Source of the DNA: a virus
Strand: one strand, 5' to 3'
IMG/VR virus record: IMGVR_UViG_3300030389_000458
Location: 1-22,820 of that record
DNA: 22,820 bases
Shown: positions 6,784 to 14,071 of the stretch, one piece after another
Layout of the letters: every line of letters begins with the position of its first letter
How positions within the stretch are numbered: the stretch's first letter is position 1
Position numbers and translations under genes: made by a program
Notes under the pieces: model-generated
Database searches by the model: none
What the model saw: only the letters and a program-made list of their open reading frames with translations
What the model was told of the DNA's origin: nothing

Positions 6784-7142
6784 TGGCTTATGCTGCAGGT
6801 AAAAAATCAAGAGCTAGATGCGATAGATGTGGGTTTGTTTATAAATATACAGAACTTAAAAAAGAGTGGAACGGTTTAAAAACTTGTCCTGAATGTTTTG
6901 AGCCTAAACACCCACAATTAGAACCTATATTACAACCTGTTGACCCTGAGGCTTTAAGGCAAGCTAGACCTACAGAACCCGCCCCAACCACAGGGTACGG
7001 TATAGTAAGAACAGAAAACACTAAAGACTCATTAGGTATAAGTGCCCCCTCGATGGATATAAGTCACAACGATCCTATAGGCTCAAGTTTTGATCTTCAA
7101 ACTTTAGAGGCTAGTCTAGGAAGCGTAACTATAGTAACATAA
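6783..7142 (+). CDS. Zinc-ribbon small phage protein
   Basis: Encodes 119 residues. Residues 13-38 form a zinc ribbon: Cys13-x2-Cys16 in ARCDRCGFVYK and Cys35-x2-Cys38 in KTCPECF, separated by 18 residues with a W-N-G-L-K knuckle before the second pair. The rest is a Pro/Thr/Ser-rich linker and a short beta-prone C-terminus (LEASLGSVTIVT). The zinc-ribbon part matches a small protein common beside tail-adaptor genes in marine phages. It may bind nucleic acid or stabilise a tail or neck part. The start overlaps the preceding stop by one base. Confidence 0.8.
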   Translation: MAYAAGKKSRARCDRCGFVYKYTELKKEWNGLKTCPECFEPKHPQLEPILQPVDPEALRQARPTEPAPTTGYGIVRTENTKDSLGISAPSMDISHNDPIGSSFDLQTLEASLGSVTIVT

Positions 7143-7146
7143 TACC

Positions 7147-7794
7147 ATGAGTTGGACTTTATCATCATTAAAAACAGCTATACAAGATTACGCAGAAAGC
7201 ACTGAGTCAAGTTTTGTAACACATTTACCAGACTTTATAAAAAGTGCAGAAGAGCGTATATTAAAAAGTGTACAGCTTGATGTATTTAGAAAAAATGTAA
7301 CAGGTGCAGGTACAGCTAGTAATACTTACTTAGCTATGCCCACTGATTTTTTATCACCTTTTAGTTTAGCTGTAATAGATTCAAGTAATAAATATCACAT
7401 GTTAAAATTAAAACATGTATCATTTATACGTGATTTTACTCCTGCTGAAGGAACTACAGCACAACCTAAATATTACGCAGAGTTTGATGAGAATAGTTTT
7501 ATACTAGCCCCTACACCAGATTCAAATTATAACTTTGAGTTACATTATTTTTATAGACCAACTTCGCTAACCGCTACAGCCACAGGTAGCACTTGGCTCT
7601 CTACTAATGCAGTAAACGCTATGTTATACGGCAGTTTAGTAGAAGCTAATACTTACTTGAAAACTTTTGAAACAACACCAGTTTATGAGGCAAGGTTTCA
7701 AGAGGCTATAGCTACACTTAAAAATCTTGGTGAGGGTAAATCTACCCGAGACCAAAATAGATACGATGAAGTACGGAGAACACCCCAGTCATGA
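7147..7794 (+). CDS. Tail/neck adaptor-type protein
   Basis: Encodes 215 residues. It starts with an amphipathic helix (LSSLKTAIQDYAES), a segment DFIKSAEERILKSVQLDVFR, then LAMPTDFLSPFSLAVIDS and a YAEFDENSFILAPTPDSNYN beta-hairpin followed by FELHYFYRPTSL. This order, helices first, then P-x-D-F-L and a P-x-P-D-x-x-Y motif with an aromatic strand, is seen in phage neck and adaptor proteins related in layout to the gp4-like protein at 5662. C-terminal helices contain NAMLYGSLVEANTYLK. Two adaptor-like proteins close together are common in marine podovirus-type genomes. It overlaps the next gene by four bases (ATGA). Confidence 0.75.
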   Translation: MSWTLSSLKTAIQDYAESTESSFVTHLPDFIKSAEERILKSVQLDVFRKNVTGAGTASNTYLAMPTDFLSPFSLAVIDSSNKYHMLKLKHVSFIRDFTPAEGTTAQPKYYAEFDENSFILAPTPDSNYNFELHYFYRPTSLTATATGSTWLSTNAVNAMLYGSLVEANTYLKTFETTPVYEARFQEAIATLKNLGEGKSTRDQNRYDEVRRTPQS

Positions 7795-8525
7795 TAGAAA
7801 AAGAATTAGAAGGCAAGAGTATTGCCATAGTTGCTATGGGCGAGAGTCAGCTAGACTTTCACCTAAGTTTAATACACTCAAATGTTTACGATGAAGTTTG
7901 GGGAATAAATTGTATGGGGGCTATCACTAAATGTGATAGAGTCTTCATGTTAGACCCACCAAGTAGGTTTTTAGATACTGACGACGCAGGAACTCAAACA
8001 GGTATAATGCGTAGATGGTTGCCTGAAAACAAAGTACCTATTTACACCTGCACACTCGATGAAAGAGTACCTTCAGCTATACTCTACCCTTTAGAAGAAG
8101 TAGCTCAGGCTACTGATTGTGCTTACTTTAATAACACCATACCGTATGCTTTTGCTTTTGCTTTGTATAATAAAGTTAAAGCATTAAATTTATTTGGTAT
8201 AGATTTTAGTTATAAAGGTAACGTACACTTTGCCGAAGCTGGTAAAGGTTGTTGTGAGTACTGGTTAGCTAAATGTGTTGAGGCTGGTATGATTATCAAC
8301 GTAGCACCACGCTCAGGTTTATTAGATACTAACTCACCTATAGAGGAAAGGTTGTATGGTTATCATAGACTTGATGACCCAGATATATTAATAATAGATT
8401 CTGAGGGAACATACAGACAGGTTAAACTATCTTGGTATAACGATAAACTAAGAGAGGAACAACTTAAAAATATAACTGAAATTAGAACGGTTATGGACGG
8501 ACCACCTGAGGCTAAAAGATACTAA
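7791..8525 (+). CDS. MptE/DUF115-like Rossmann-fold protein
   Basis: Encodes 244 residues. KSIAIVAMGESQLDFHLS looks like a Rossmann strand and glycine/serine loop, followed by DEVWGINCMGAITKCDRVFM and a LDPPSRF turn. Later segments are KVKALNLFGIDFSYKGN, with a G-I-D-F/Y motif, and INVAPRSGLLDT. This pattern resembles the MptE-like/DUF115 group of small-molecule transferases and sialyltransferase-like proteins. The same type of protein occurs in marine phages between adaptor and tail genes. No signal peptide or membrane helix is visible. Enzyme activity and substrate are unknown; modification of a virion or host glycan or of a nucleotide is only a guess. ATGA overlaps the previous gene. Confidence 0.62.
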   Translation: MIEKELEGKSIAIVAMGESQLDFHLSLIHSNVYDEVWGINCMGAITKCDRVFMLDPPSRFLDTDDAGTQTGIMRRWLPENKVPIYTCTLDERVPSAILYPLEEVAQATDCAYFNNTIPYAFAFALYNKVKALNLFGIDFSYKGNVHFAEAGKGCCEYWLAKCVEAGMIINVAPRSGLLDTNSPIEERLYGYHRLDDPDILIIDSEGTYRQVKLSWYNDKLREEQLKNITEIRTVMDGPPEAKRY

Positions 8526-8815
8526 TGTTAGATAATTCAGAAAGTGGTTTAGGTTTAATAACGGTAGCTACTGAAAATAATAAAGGTCATTCAGCGGAGT
8601 ACTGGGCAGAAAGAGCTACAGCTAGAATATGCGGAATATCGGAAAATGCAGCACCACATATTAGGCAACAAGCTGAAGCTTATAAACTTGCTATTTACGA
8701 AACAATACTATATCATATTAAACAGGCGATCAACAGTGAACGTTGTACTATAAGTAACTCGTTGATCAAACAAGGTAATAAAGATTTAGCTAATATTTTA
8801 AAGGAGATTAAATAA
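8525..8815 (+). CDS. Small conserved helical phage protein
   Basis: Encodes 96 residues. After a short polar N-terminus, HSAEYWAERATARICGISENAAPHIRQQAE leads into a long helix (YKLAIYETILYHIKQAIN) and a second helix to the end. Helical proteins with A-x-x-I-x-x-I/V-S-x-x-A-P-x-x-I-R-x-Q-A layout lie between tail-adaptor and tail-fibre-type genes in many marine phages. No role is established to my knowledge. Start and stop each overlap a neighbour by one base. Confidence 0.72.
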   Translation: MLDNSESGLGLITVATENNKGHSAEYWAERATARICGISENAAPHIRQQAEAYKLAIYETILYHIKQAINSERCTISNSLIKQGNKDLANILKEIK

Positions 8816-9243
8816 TGGCGATATCATCAACATTAGTAACTAGTTTTAAAAAGGAACTGCTGACAGCTACACATAACTTTACTGCCAGTTCTGGTCATAC
8901 TTTTAAATTAGCATTATACACTAGCTCAGCTACATTAGGTGCTACCACTACAGCTTTTACTACAACAGGACAAGCAAGTGGTACTAACTACACTTCTGGT
9001 GGTGCTAATTTAACAGCAGTGACACCTACGTCAAGTGGTACCACAGGTTTTACAGATTTTAGTGATTTAACTTTTGGTACAGCTACTATTACTGCTAGAG
9101 GTTGTTTAATTTATAATAGCTCACAAAGTAATAAAGCAGTAGCTTCTATCGACTTTGGTGGAGATAAAACTTCAACAGCTGGTGACTTTACAATACAGTT
9201 TCCCGCAGCAGCAGCAAGCACGGCGATTATACGTATAGCCTAA
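8815..9243 (+). CDS. Small beta-rich tail-associated protein
   Basis: Encodes 142 residues. It begins with SSTLVTSFKKELLTATHNFT, followed by TFKLALYTSSATLGATTTAF, and has repeating Ser/Thr/Gly segments ending in a hydrophobic strand (ASTAIIRIA). This is a recurrent protein placed directly before repeat and fibre genes in marine phage genomes. No catalytic or binding motif is visible. An AAAGGAG site precedes ATG, which overlaps the previous stop by one base. It is probably a minor tail or baseplate component, inferred from position and composition. Confidence 0.68.
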   Translation: MAISSTLVTSFKKELLTATHNFTASSGHTFKLALYTSSATLGATTTAFTTTGQASGTNYTSGGANLTAVTPTSSGTTGFTDFSDLTFGTATITARGCLIYNSSQSNKAVASIDFGGDKTSTAGDFTIQFPAAAASTAIIRIA

Positions 9244-9246
9244 AAT

Positions 9247-10146
9247 ATGGCTATAATAAACGGCTGGGGTCGAGGCACTTGGGGTGAAGGTGCATGGAGC
9301 AGTGAATTACCCGTAACCTTAACTGGTTTAAGTGCAACATCAGCCGTAGGCTCAGTAAGTGTAGTAGCTGAAGCTAATCTTACTTTATCAGGTTTAAGTT
9401 CTACTAGTGCTTTAGGCACTCCAACTATCATAGCTAAAGCTGAAGTTACCGTTACTGGTTTATCTTCTACTTCAGCGTTAGGCTCAGTTTCAACGGTAGG
9501 TAAGGCTAATGTAGTACCTAGCGGTCAAGCGGGTACTTCATCCGTAGGCACTCCCTCTATAAGTGGTGACGCTAACTTCTCATTAAGTGGTGTAAGTTCT
9601 ACCTCAGCGTTGGGTAGTGTAAGTACAGTAGCTGAGGCTAACGTTACACCTAGCGGACAAGCAGGCACTACCGCATTAGGCACTATAATAGCTAAAGGAA
9701 CAGCTAACGTAGGTTGTCCTGCAGTTTCAGCCACTTTAGGTAATGTTTCAGTTTCGATATCTGGTGATTGTAGTGTCATACTTACGACAGGTTTATCTGG
9801 TACAGGCAGTTTAGGTACATTAACTACCGTAGCAGACGCTAATGTTTCACCTACTTTATCCGCTTCAACGTCAGCTTTAGGTAGTGTTACCACTAGGACT
9901 CAGAACGTAGTTTCTATATCTGGAGTAGAAGGAGTTTCTTCTCTGGGAGAAATAGGTATAATTGGTAAGAGTGTTGTTATTCTAGATGGGTTAGTAATAA
10001 CAGCAGGGTCACCAAACGTAACAGTTTGGGGCTTAGTTGACGATAGTCAAACTCCTAACTGGAGTGGTGTTGACGATAGTCAGACACCTAACTGGACTGA
10101 GGTTGACGATAGTCAAACTACTAATTGGGAGGAAGAAGCAGCATAG
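9247..10146 (+). CDS. Repeat-built tail protein (22-residue and 11-residue repeats)
   Basis: Encodes 299 residues. Trp-rich INGWGRGTWGEGAWS opens the protein. From residue 27 a 22-residue unit recurs, typically G-L-S-S-T-S-A-L-G-S-V-S-T-V followed by A-E-A-N-V-T; glycines stand at 27, 49, 71, 93, 115 and 137, then less regularly to about residue 247. Such spacing suggests a beta-solenoid or stacked beta-strand rod. The C-terminus carries three tandem 11-residue units with DDSQTPNW. Repeat tail proteins of this type precede fibre genes in marine phages. There is no clear ribosome site, so translation is probably coupled to the preceding gene three bases upstream. Host-contact or a fibre-stem role is inferred. 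Confidence 0.72.
   Translation: MAIINGWGRGTWGEGAWSSELPVTLTGLSATSAVGSVSVVAEANLTLSGLSSTSALGTPTIIAKAEVTVTGLSSTSALGSVSTVGKANVVPSGQAGTSSVGTPSISGDANFSLSGVSSTSALGSVSTVAEANVTPSGQAGTTALGTIIAKGTANVGCPAVSATLGNVSVSISGDCSVILTTGLSGTGSLGTLTTVADANVSPTLSASTSALGSVTTRTQNVVSISGVEGVSSLGEIGIIGKSVVILDGLVITAGSPNVTVWGLVDDSQTPNWSGVDDSQTPNWTEVDDSQTTNWEEEAA
9325..9990 (+). repeat. Diverged 66-bp tandem repeats coding a 22-residue unit
   Basis: About ten units. The first six keep exact 66-bp phase (starting at bases 9325, 9391, 9457, 9523, 9589 and 9655); later units shift by a residue or two. DNA copies differ at many synonymous sites, so the array is old or maintained by selection on protein rather than recent slippage. 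Confidence 0.75.
10036..10134 (+). repeat. Three 33-bp tandem repeats coding VDDSQTPNW units
   Basis: Copies at 10036-10068, 10069-10101 and 10102-10134 each open GTTGACGATAGTCA and encode an 11-residue unit with conserved Asp-Asp-Ser-Gln-Thr and Asn-Trp. Higher DNA identity than in the 66-bp array suggests more recent duplication. Confidence 0.9.
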
Positions 10147-10153
10147 GTGAATT

Positions 10154-12493
10154 ATGGCAACATACGTAAATGATTTAAGATTAAAAGAAATAGCGACAGG
10201 TGACGAAGCAGGAACTTGGGGCACAAGCACTAATACTAATTTAGAATTAATAGCTGAGGCTTTTAGCTTTGGTACAGAGGCGATAACTACTAACGCCGAT
10301 ACTCATACCACTACTATAGCAGACGGTTCTACTGACCCTGGAAGAAGTCTATATCTCAAATACACAGGCACACTAGACTCAGCTTGTACTATTACTATCG
10401 GTCCAAATACAGTATCTAAACTTTGGTTTATAGAAAACGGAACATCAGGTTCACAAAACATAATTATATCGCAAGGTAGTGGTGCTAATGTAACTGTACC
10501 AGCAGGAGAAGTAAAAGCTATTTATTCTGATGGAGCTGGCTCAGGTGCAGCTATGGTAGATGCTTTTGCTAATTTAAAAGTATCAGATGCAGCACAAACT
10601 AATATTACAAGTCTTGGAACTCTTACTACTCTTACAGTAGACGATATAACAATTAATGGTTCTACTATTTCTGATAGTGGCGATTTAACACTAGATGTTG
10701 GTGGAGACATAATTCTTGATGCTGATGGTGATGGAGAAATATTCCTAAAAGATGGTGGAACTACTTATGGAAATTTTTATAACTCAAATACTAATTTTAT
10801 GATTTATTCTCCCGTCCAAGACCAAGATATATTTTTTCAAGGTAATGATGGTGGCTCAACAATTAATGCCCTTATTCTGGATATGTCAAATGCAGGTGCA
10901 GCTACTTTTAATGGTAACTTAACTGTAAATGGTGCTGATGTAACAATCACTTCAAATATAATTCATGCAGGAGATTCAAACACATTTTTTGGATTTAATG
11001 ATAATGATACATTTAGAGTTGTTACTAGTGGTTCTGAAGCATTAAGAGTCGCATCAAACCAACGAGTTGGAATAGGAACGAGTAGTCCTGATGCACCACT
11101 ACATATAAATGGCTCGGTAAATTCAGAACAAGTAATTATAACTGGTAACGCTAATGCAAGCAGAGGTTTATCAATACAAACTGCTGCTAGTGGTGGTCAA
11201 CAAGATGCTGGTGTAGTATTTGATGCACAAGATACAGAAGCTGGTGCTGCACCTTATCATTCTTTTGAAACTGCTGGTACAGAGGTAATGCGTATTCCTA
11301 GTACTGGATTAGTTACTATGACTCATTCAGCATCAGCACATACTGGGGGATTAACATTAACAAACTCACAAGCTGGTGGTTTTGGTTCTGGATTAACTTT
11401 TCAATCTGAAAGGTCAGACAATAACGCTTTAGTAGATGCAGCTAGAATAAGAACAGAGGGTGCTAGTAGTTGGAACTCTGATAGCACAACAGAAAGTAAT
11501 TTAATTTTTGAAACTTGTAATAATAATAGTTTAGCAGAAAGACTTAAAATTGCTAACGATGGAGTCACTACCATACAAGGTGATACAGGTATAAGAAGAG
11601 ATGGTAGTCAATCCGCAGGAGAACTCTTATTAGGTGGGACAACTGATGGTGGTTTTGTAGATTTTGATAGTACTTCTTTACAGTTAAATACACAAAGAGA
11701 CCCCAACACAGGTACTTTTGTAAATACTAGTAAATCTCATGGTGGTATTACTATAACTGGTTCTAGTGCGGATTCTCACATCAAATTTTTTACAGCATCA
11801 GCAAACAATACGACTGGAACTGAAAGAATGAGACTCGATAAAAATGGAGAGTTAAATATTGGTTGTTCTTCAAATACTGATGATGCAAAACTTTGTGTTG
11901 ATGGAACACTAACTGTTACAACTAATGGTAATGGAAATAGAAATTTTGCAGTCTTTAGAGTTTCTAATGAAAACTGGAATACTACTGATACAGCAATGAG
12001 GGTTGGTAGAAATGGTACAACAGGTCGTTCAATAAATGCTGGTGGAACTATAAACGCTTCAGGTGCAGACTACGCCGAATACATGAAAAAAGCTGATAGT
12101 TGTGGAACTATAGCAAAAGGTGATGTTTGTGGTGTAGATTCTACAGGCAAATTAACAGATGTATTTAATAATTCTATTTCTTTTGTTATTAAATCTACAG
12201 ACCCATCATATGTTGGTGGAGATACTTGGGGTGATGTAGGTTTAGGTTTATCAGATGAACAAGCAGAAATAGAAAGACAAAAACATGACAGAATAGCATT
12301 TAGTGGTCAAGTACCAGTAAATATAACAGGTTCATTTAATGTGGGTGATTATGTATATCCACAAGCAAATGGAACAGCTATACAATGTGTAGCTAAATCA
12401 AATCCTACATTTGAAGAATATCAATTATGTGTAGGAAAAATATGGGCAACTCAAAGTGATGGCAGACCTTTAGTTGCAGTAAAAATAGGATAA
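10154..12493 (+). CDS. Tail fibre with Peptidase_G2-like C-terminal domain
   Basis: Encodes 779 residues. The N-terminus (YVNDLRLKEIATGDEAGTWG) is the virion-attachment type common in marine phage fibres. Residues 130-630 form Gly/Ser/Asn-rich beta-repeats, including LTVNGADVTI, RVGIGTSSPDAPLHI and ERMRLDKNGELNIG, typical of trimeric fibre shafts. From residue 639 a G-A-D-Y-A-E-Y segment and a later S-F-V-I-K-S-T-D-P-S-Y-V-G-G segment resemble the Peptidase_G2 / intramolecular-chaperone domain that trims itself off after trimer folding. It binds the host receptor in most phages. The ribosome site is AGGTGA. From about base 10640 the gene becomes CpG-poor compared with its N-terminus and neighbours, suggesting exchange of the host-recognition part. 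Confidence 0.85.
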   Translation: MATYVNDLRLKEIATGDEAGTWGTSTNTNLELIAEAFSFGTEAITTNADTHTTTIADGSTDPGRSLYLKYTGTLDSACTITIGPNTVSKLWFIENGTSGSQNIIISQGSGANVTVPAGEVKAIYSDGAGSGAAMVDAFANLKVSDAAQTNITSLGTLTTLTVDDITINGSTISDSGDLTLDVGGDIILDADGDGEIFLKDGGTTYGNFYNSNTNFMIYSPVQDQDIFFQGNDGGSTINALILDMSNAGAATFNGNLTVNGADVTITSNIIHAGDSNTFFGFNDNDTFRVVTSGSEALRVASNQRVGIGTSSPDAPLHINGSVNSEQVIITGNANASRGLSIQTAASGGQQDAGVVFDAQDTEAGAAPYHSFETAGTEVMRIPSTGLVTMTHSASAHTGGLTLTNSQAGGFGSGLTFQSERSDNNALVDAARIRTEGASSWNSDSTTESNLIFETCNNNSLAERLKIANDGVTTIQGDTGIRRDGSQSAGELLLGGTTDGGFVDFDSTSLQLNTQRDPNTGTFVNTSKSHGGITITGSSADSHIKFFTASANNTTGTERMRLDKNGELNIGCSSNTDDAKLCVDGTLTVTTNGNGNRNFAVFRVSNENWNTTDTAMRVGRNGTTGRSINAGGTINASGADYAEYMKKADSCGTIAKGDVCGVDSTGKLTDVFNNSISFVIKSTDPSYVGGDTWGDVGLGLSDEQAEIERQKHDRIAFSGQVPVNITGSFNVGDYVYPQANGTAIQCVAKSNPTFEEYQLCVGKIWATQSDGRPLVAVKIG

Positions 12494-12505
12494 AAGGAGA
12501 ATAAT

Positions 12506-12853
12506 ATGGCAATATCATATTCTTGGGACTGTAAAACTTGTGATACATACCCAACTAAAAGCGGTAAATCAAATGTGGTTTACAACGTACATTGGAGACT
12601 TACTGCAACAGACGACACTAATAAAGATAGTGATGGCAATAATTGGACAGTATCTTCTTATGGTACACAGTCATTAGATACATCTGACTTATCTAATTTT
12701 AAAAACTGGTCAAGTCTTACTAATAGTGATGTGCAAGGCTGGGTAGAAGCTGCATTAGGTAGCGACACAGTAACTGATATGAAAGCTGGACTAGACGCAA
12801 GTATAGCTGAAAAAGTTACTCCAACTTCTGTACAAAAAGTATTGAGCTCTTAA
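12506..12853 (+). CDS. Conserved small phage protein, DUF7936-like
   Basis: Encodes 115 residues. It opens MAISYSWDCKTCDTYPTKSG and continues VVYNVHWRLTATDD, with a C-terminal NSDVQGWVEAALG. The Y-x-W-x-x-K-T-x-D-x-Y-P and V-H-W-R-L signatures are those of a small protein common directly after tail fibre genes in marine phages, which I recall under the DUF7936 name. No enzyme motif is seen. It may assist fibre assembly, inferred only from position. A strong AAAGGAG lies ahead of the ATG. The CpG-free tract that begins in the fibre gene reaches into its first 60 bases. Confidence 0.75.
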   Translation: MAISYSWDCKTCDTYPTKSGKSNVVYNVHWRLTATDDTNKDSDGNNWTVSSYGTQSLDTSDLSNFKNWSSLTNSDVQGWVEAALGSDTVTDMKAGLDASIAEKVTPTSVQKVLSS

Positions 12854-12854
12854 T

Positions 12855-13103
12855 ATGGCTACGCAAGAACCAGTAGTTATGATTGATGACAAAGAAATTA
12901 AAGTAAGCGAACTTACTAACGAACAACAATATTTTCATAGTCAAATACTAGATTTAACCAATAAACAAAAACGCATACAGTTTGAACTTGACCAAATTAA
13001 CGCCAGTTTAAGTGTGTTTCAAAACGCATTTATAGAGTCTGCTAAAGAAAAAGCAGATGAAGTCTTAAATAATCCAGAGGAGGATAAAAATGACGATACT
13101 TAA
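12855..13103 (+). CDS. Small coiled-coil protein, DUF6447-like
   Basis: Encodes 82 residues. A short N-terminal strand (VVMIDDKEIKVSELT) is followed by a helix from about residue 24 to 70 with heptad-like hydrophobic spacing (FHSQILDLTNKQKRIQFELD) and an acidic tail. This strand-plus-coiled-coil layout is the one I recall for DUF6447-type phage proteins, often next to the fibre gene. Its 3' end overlaps the next ATG by 14 bases, and the GAGGAGG within its end serves as ribosome site for that next gene. Role unknown. Confidence 0.7.
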   Translation: MATQEPVVMIDDKEIKVSELTNEQQYFHSQILDLTNKQKRIQFELDQINASLSVFQNAFIESAKEKADEVLNNPEEDKNDDT

Positions 13104-13251
13104 TATATTAATGTGGGTAACTGCAATTATATCTATAGCTTCAGTTATAGCAGCAATAACACCTACTCCAAAAGATGACCATTGGTTTAGTTACTTATAC
13201 AAAGTAATAGATTGGTGTGCATTAAATGTGCTAAGGGCAAAGGACAAGTAA
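13090..13251 (+). CDS. 53-residue membrane protein
   Basis: A short gene easily missed. It has one N-terminal transmembrane helix (NILMWVTAIISIASVIAAIT), a TPTPKDD turn and a C-terminal region with IDWCALNVLRAKDK. The helix-then-P-T-P-K-D-D pattern and A-L-N-V-x-x-A-K ending recur in marine phages as a stand-alone membrane protein. GAGGAGG lies seven bases before ATG, giving a very strong ribosome site. Candidate roles are an accessory holin or a membrane anchor; the family has no proven function that I know. Confidence 0.8.
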   Translation: MTILNILMWVTAIISIASVIAAITPTPKDDHWFSYLYKVIDWCALNVLRAKDK

Positions 13252-13252
13252 T

Positions 13253-13552
13253 ATGAAAATATCAAGAATAATTAAACATCATTCAATAATTATAGTCTTA
13301 GGTGTTTCTATAGCTTCATGTGCAAGTATAGGGGCAGTTATAGAAGGCGGTAAAGATTTAACTACTAGCGTGATAGATTCAACAGTCACTACAGCAGGTA
13401 ATATAACAACTGCTGTAATTGATGACGCTGGGGCTGTTGTAAATACAGTAGGTGATTCTGTTTCTAATGTGGTTGATACTGTTGTAGAAAATGTTGACGA
13501 ACAAACAGACGCTATACAGGATTCTGAAGAAAAAGAAGAAGAGAGTAAGTAA
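13253..13552 (+). CDS. Small predicted lipoprotein
   Basis: Encodes 99 residues. A basic N-terminus (MKISRIIKHH) and hydrophobic SIIIVLGVSIASC form a lipoprotein signal with the modified Cys at about residue 23 (S-I-A-S-C lipobox). The mature part has a Val/Thr/Asp-rich pseudo-repeat (TTSVIDST, TTAVIDDAG, NTVGDSVSNVVDTV), predicted as an amphipathic helix, and an acidic tail. The start of the mature region recalls entericidin-like small lipoproteins. It sits one base after the previous gene, among membrane proteins. An outer-membrane accessory, toxin-like or spanin-like role is possible, but the proline-rich pattern of classical o-spanins is absent. Confidence 0.72.
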   Translation: MKISRIIKHHSIIIVLGVSIASCASIGAVIEGGKDLTTSVIDSTVTTAGNITTAVIDDAGAVVNTVGDSVSNVVDTVVENVDEQTDAIQDSEEKEEESK

Positions 13553-13553
13553 T

Positions 13554-13715
13554 ATGAGCTTTTTTAAAAATATATGGGATAAAGTTACTGGCACCGAAAG
13601 AGTAAAAGTAAGAGCTAGAAACAAAAAAGGACATTACGTAGCTGATGATAAATCAACGCCTGACGTTAATGAAGCCTACACCATAAAAAGAGTTAAGAAA
13701 ACCAAAGTTAAATAA
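13554..13715 (+). CDS. 53-residue basic protein
   Basis: Starts at ATG 13554, one base after the previous stop; an in-frame TTG further upstream would run inside the lipoprotein gene and is less likely. It has an amphipathic N-terminal helix (MSFFKNIWDKVTGTE), then VKVRARNKKGHYVADDKSTP with R-A-R-N-x-x-G-x-Y/F-V-A-D-D, and a basic C-terminus. This is another recurrent marine phage small protein by my recollection. No function is known to me. Confidence 0.68.
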   Translation: MSFFKNIWDKVTGTERVKVRARNKKGHYVADDKSTPDVNEAYTIKRVKKTKVK

Positions 13716-13720
13716 ACAGC

Positions 13721-14071
13721 ATGGAAAGTGCTGTCACTCTTATACAAGAGGTTGGTTTTCCTATCGCAGCTGCCGTAGGTTTAGGTTGGTTTATATACAA
13801 ACTTATTATGCGTATTGTTGATGGCATGGAGACTAAACTTGATACTGTTGATGAAAAAGTAGAAGGTCAAATATCAGCATTAGAAGAAAGGTTAGGTACT
13901 AAACTTGACTCTCAACACGGTATATTAGTAGCATTGATAGATAGAGTTAGGAGTTTAGATAACGAAATAATAAGGCAGGATACACTAGTTAAAACTATTT
14001 TAGGTGTCCCGCAACTTATTGATAGTAATAAAATAGCTAAGGCTGACAGAGATGACCAAAGGAAAGACTGA
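13721..14071 (+). CDS. Membrane-anchored coiled-coil protein, holin-like
   Basis: Encodes 116 residues. One transmembrane helix (VGFPIAAAVGLGWFIYKLIM) is followed by a long charged helix with regular hydrophobic spacing (METKLDTVDEKVEGQISALE) and a polar tail. N-out single-helix proteins with this ending resemble BhlA/UviB-type holin-like proteins and are frequent in marine phages. Its end overlaps the csgF-like start by 20 bases, tying it to the curli-like block. It could be a holin, an i-spanin-like protein or an inner-membrane partner of the export pore. Sequence alone does not decide. Confidence 0.7.
   Translation: MESAVTLIQEVGFPIAAAVGLGWFIYKLIMRIVDGMETKLDTVDEKVEGQISALEERLGTKLDSQHGILVALIDRVRSLDNEIIRQDTLVKTILGVPQLIDSNKIAKADRDDQRKD

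Noticed and set aside
9525-9893. Minus-strand open frame across the repeat tail gene
   Set aside because: It mirrors the 66-bp repeats and has no ribosome site or family features.
10154-12493. Fibre asparagine/glycine repeats as a second curlin-like protein
   Set aside because: The gene has a phage fibre N-terminus, no signal peptide and lies in the tail module; the resemblance is general beta-repeat composition.
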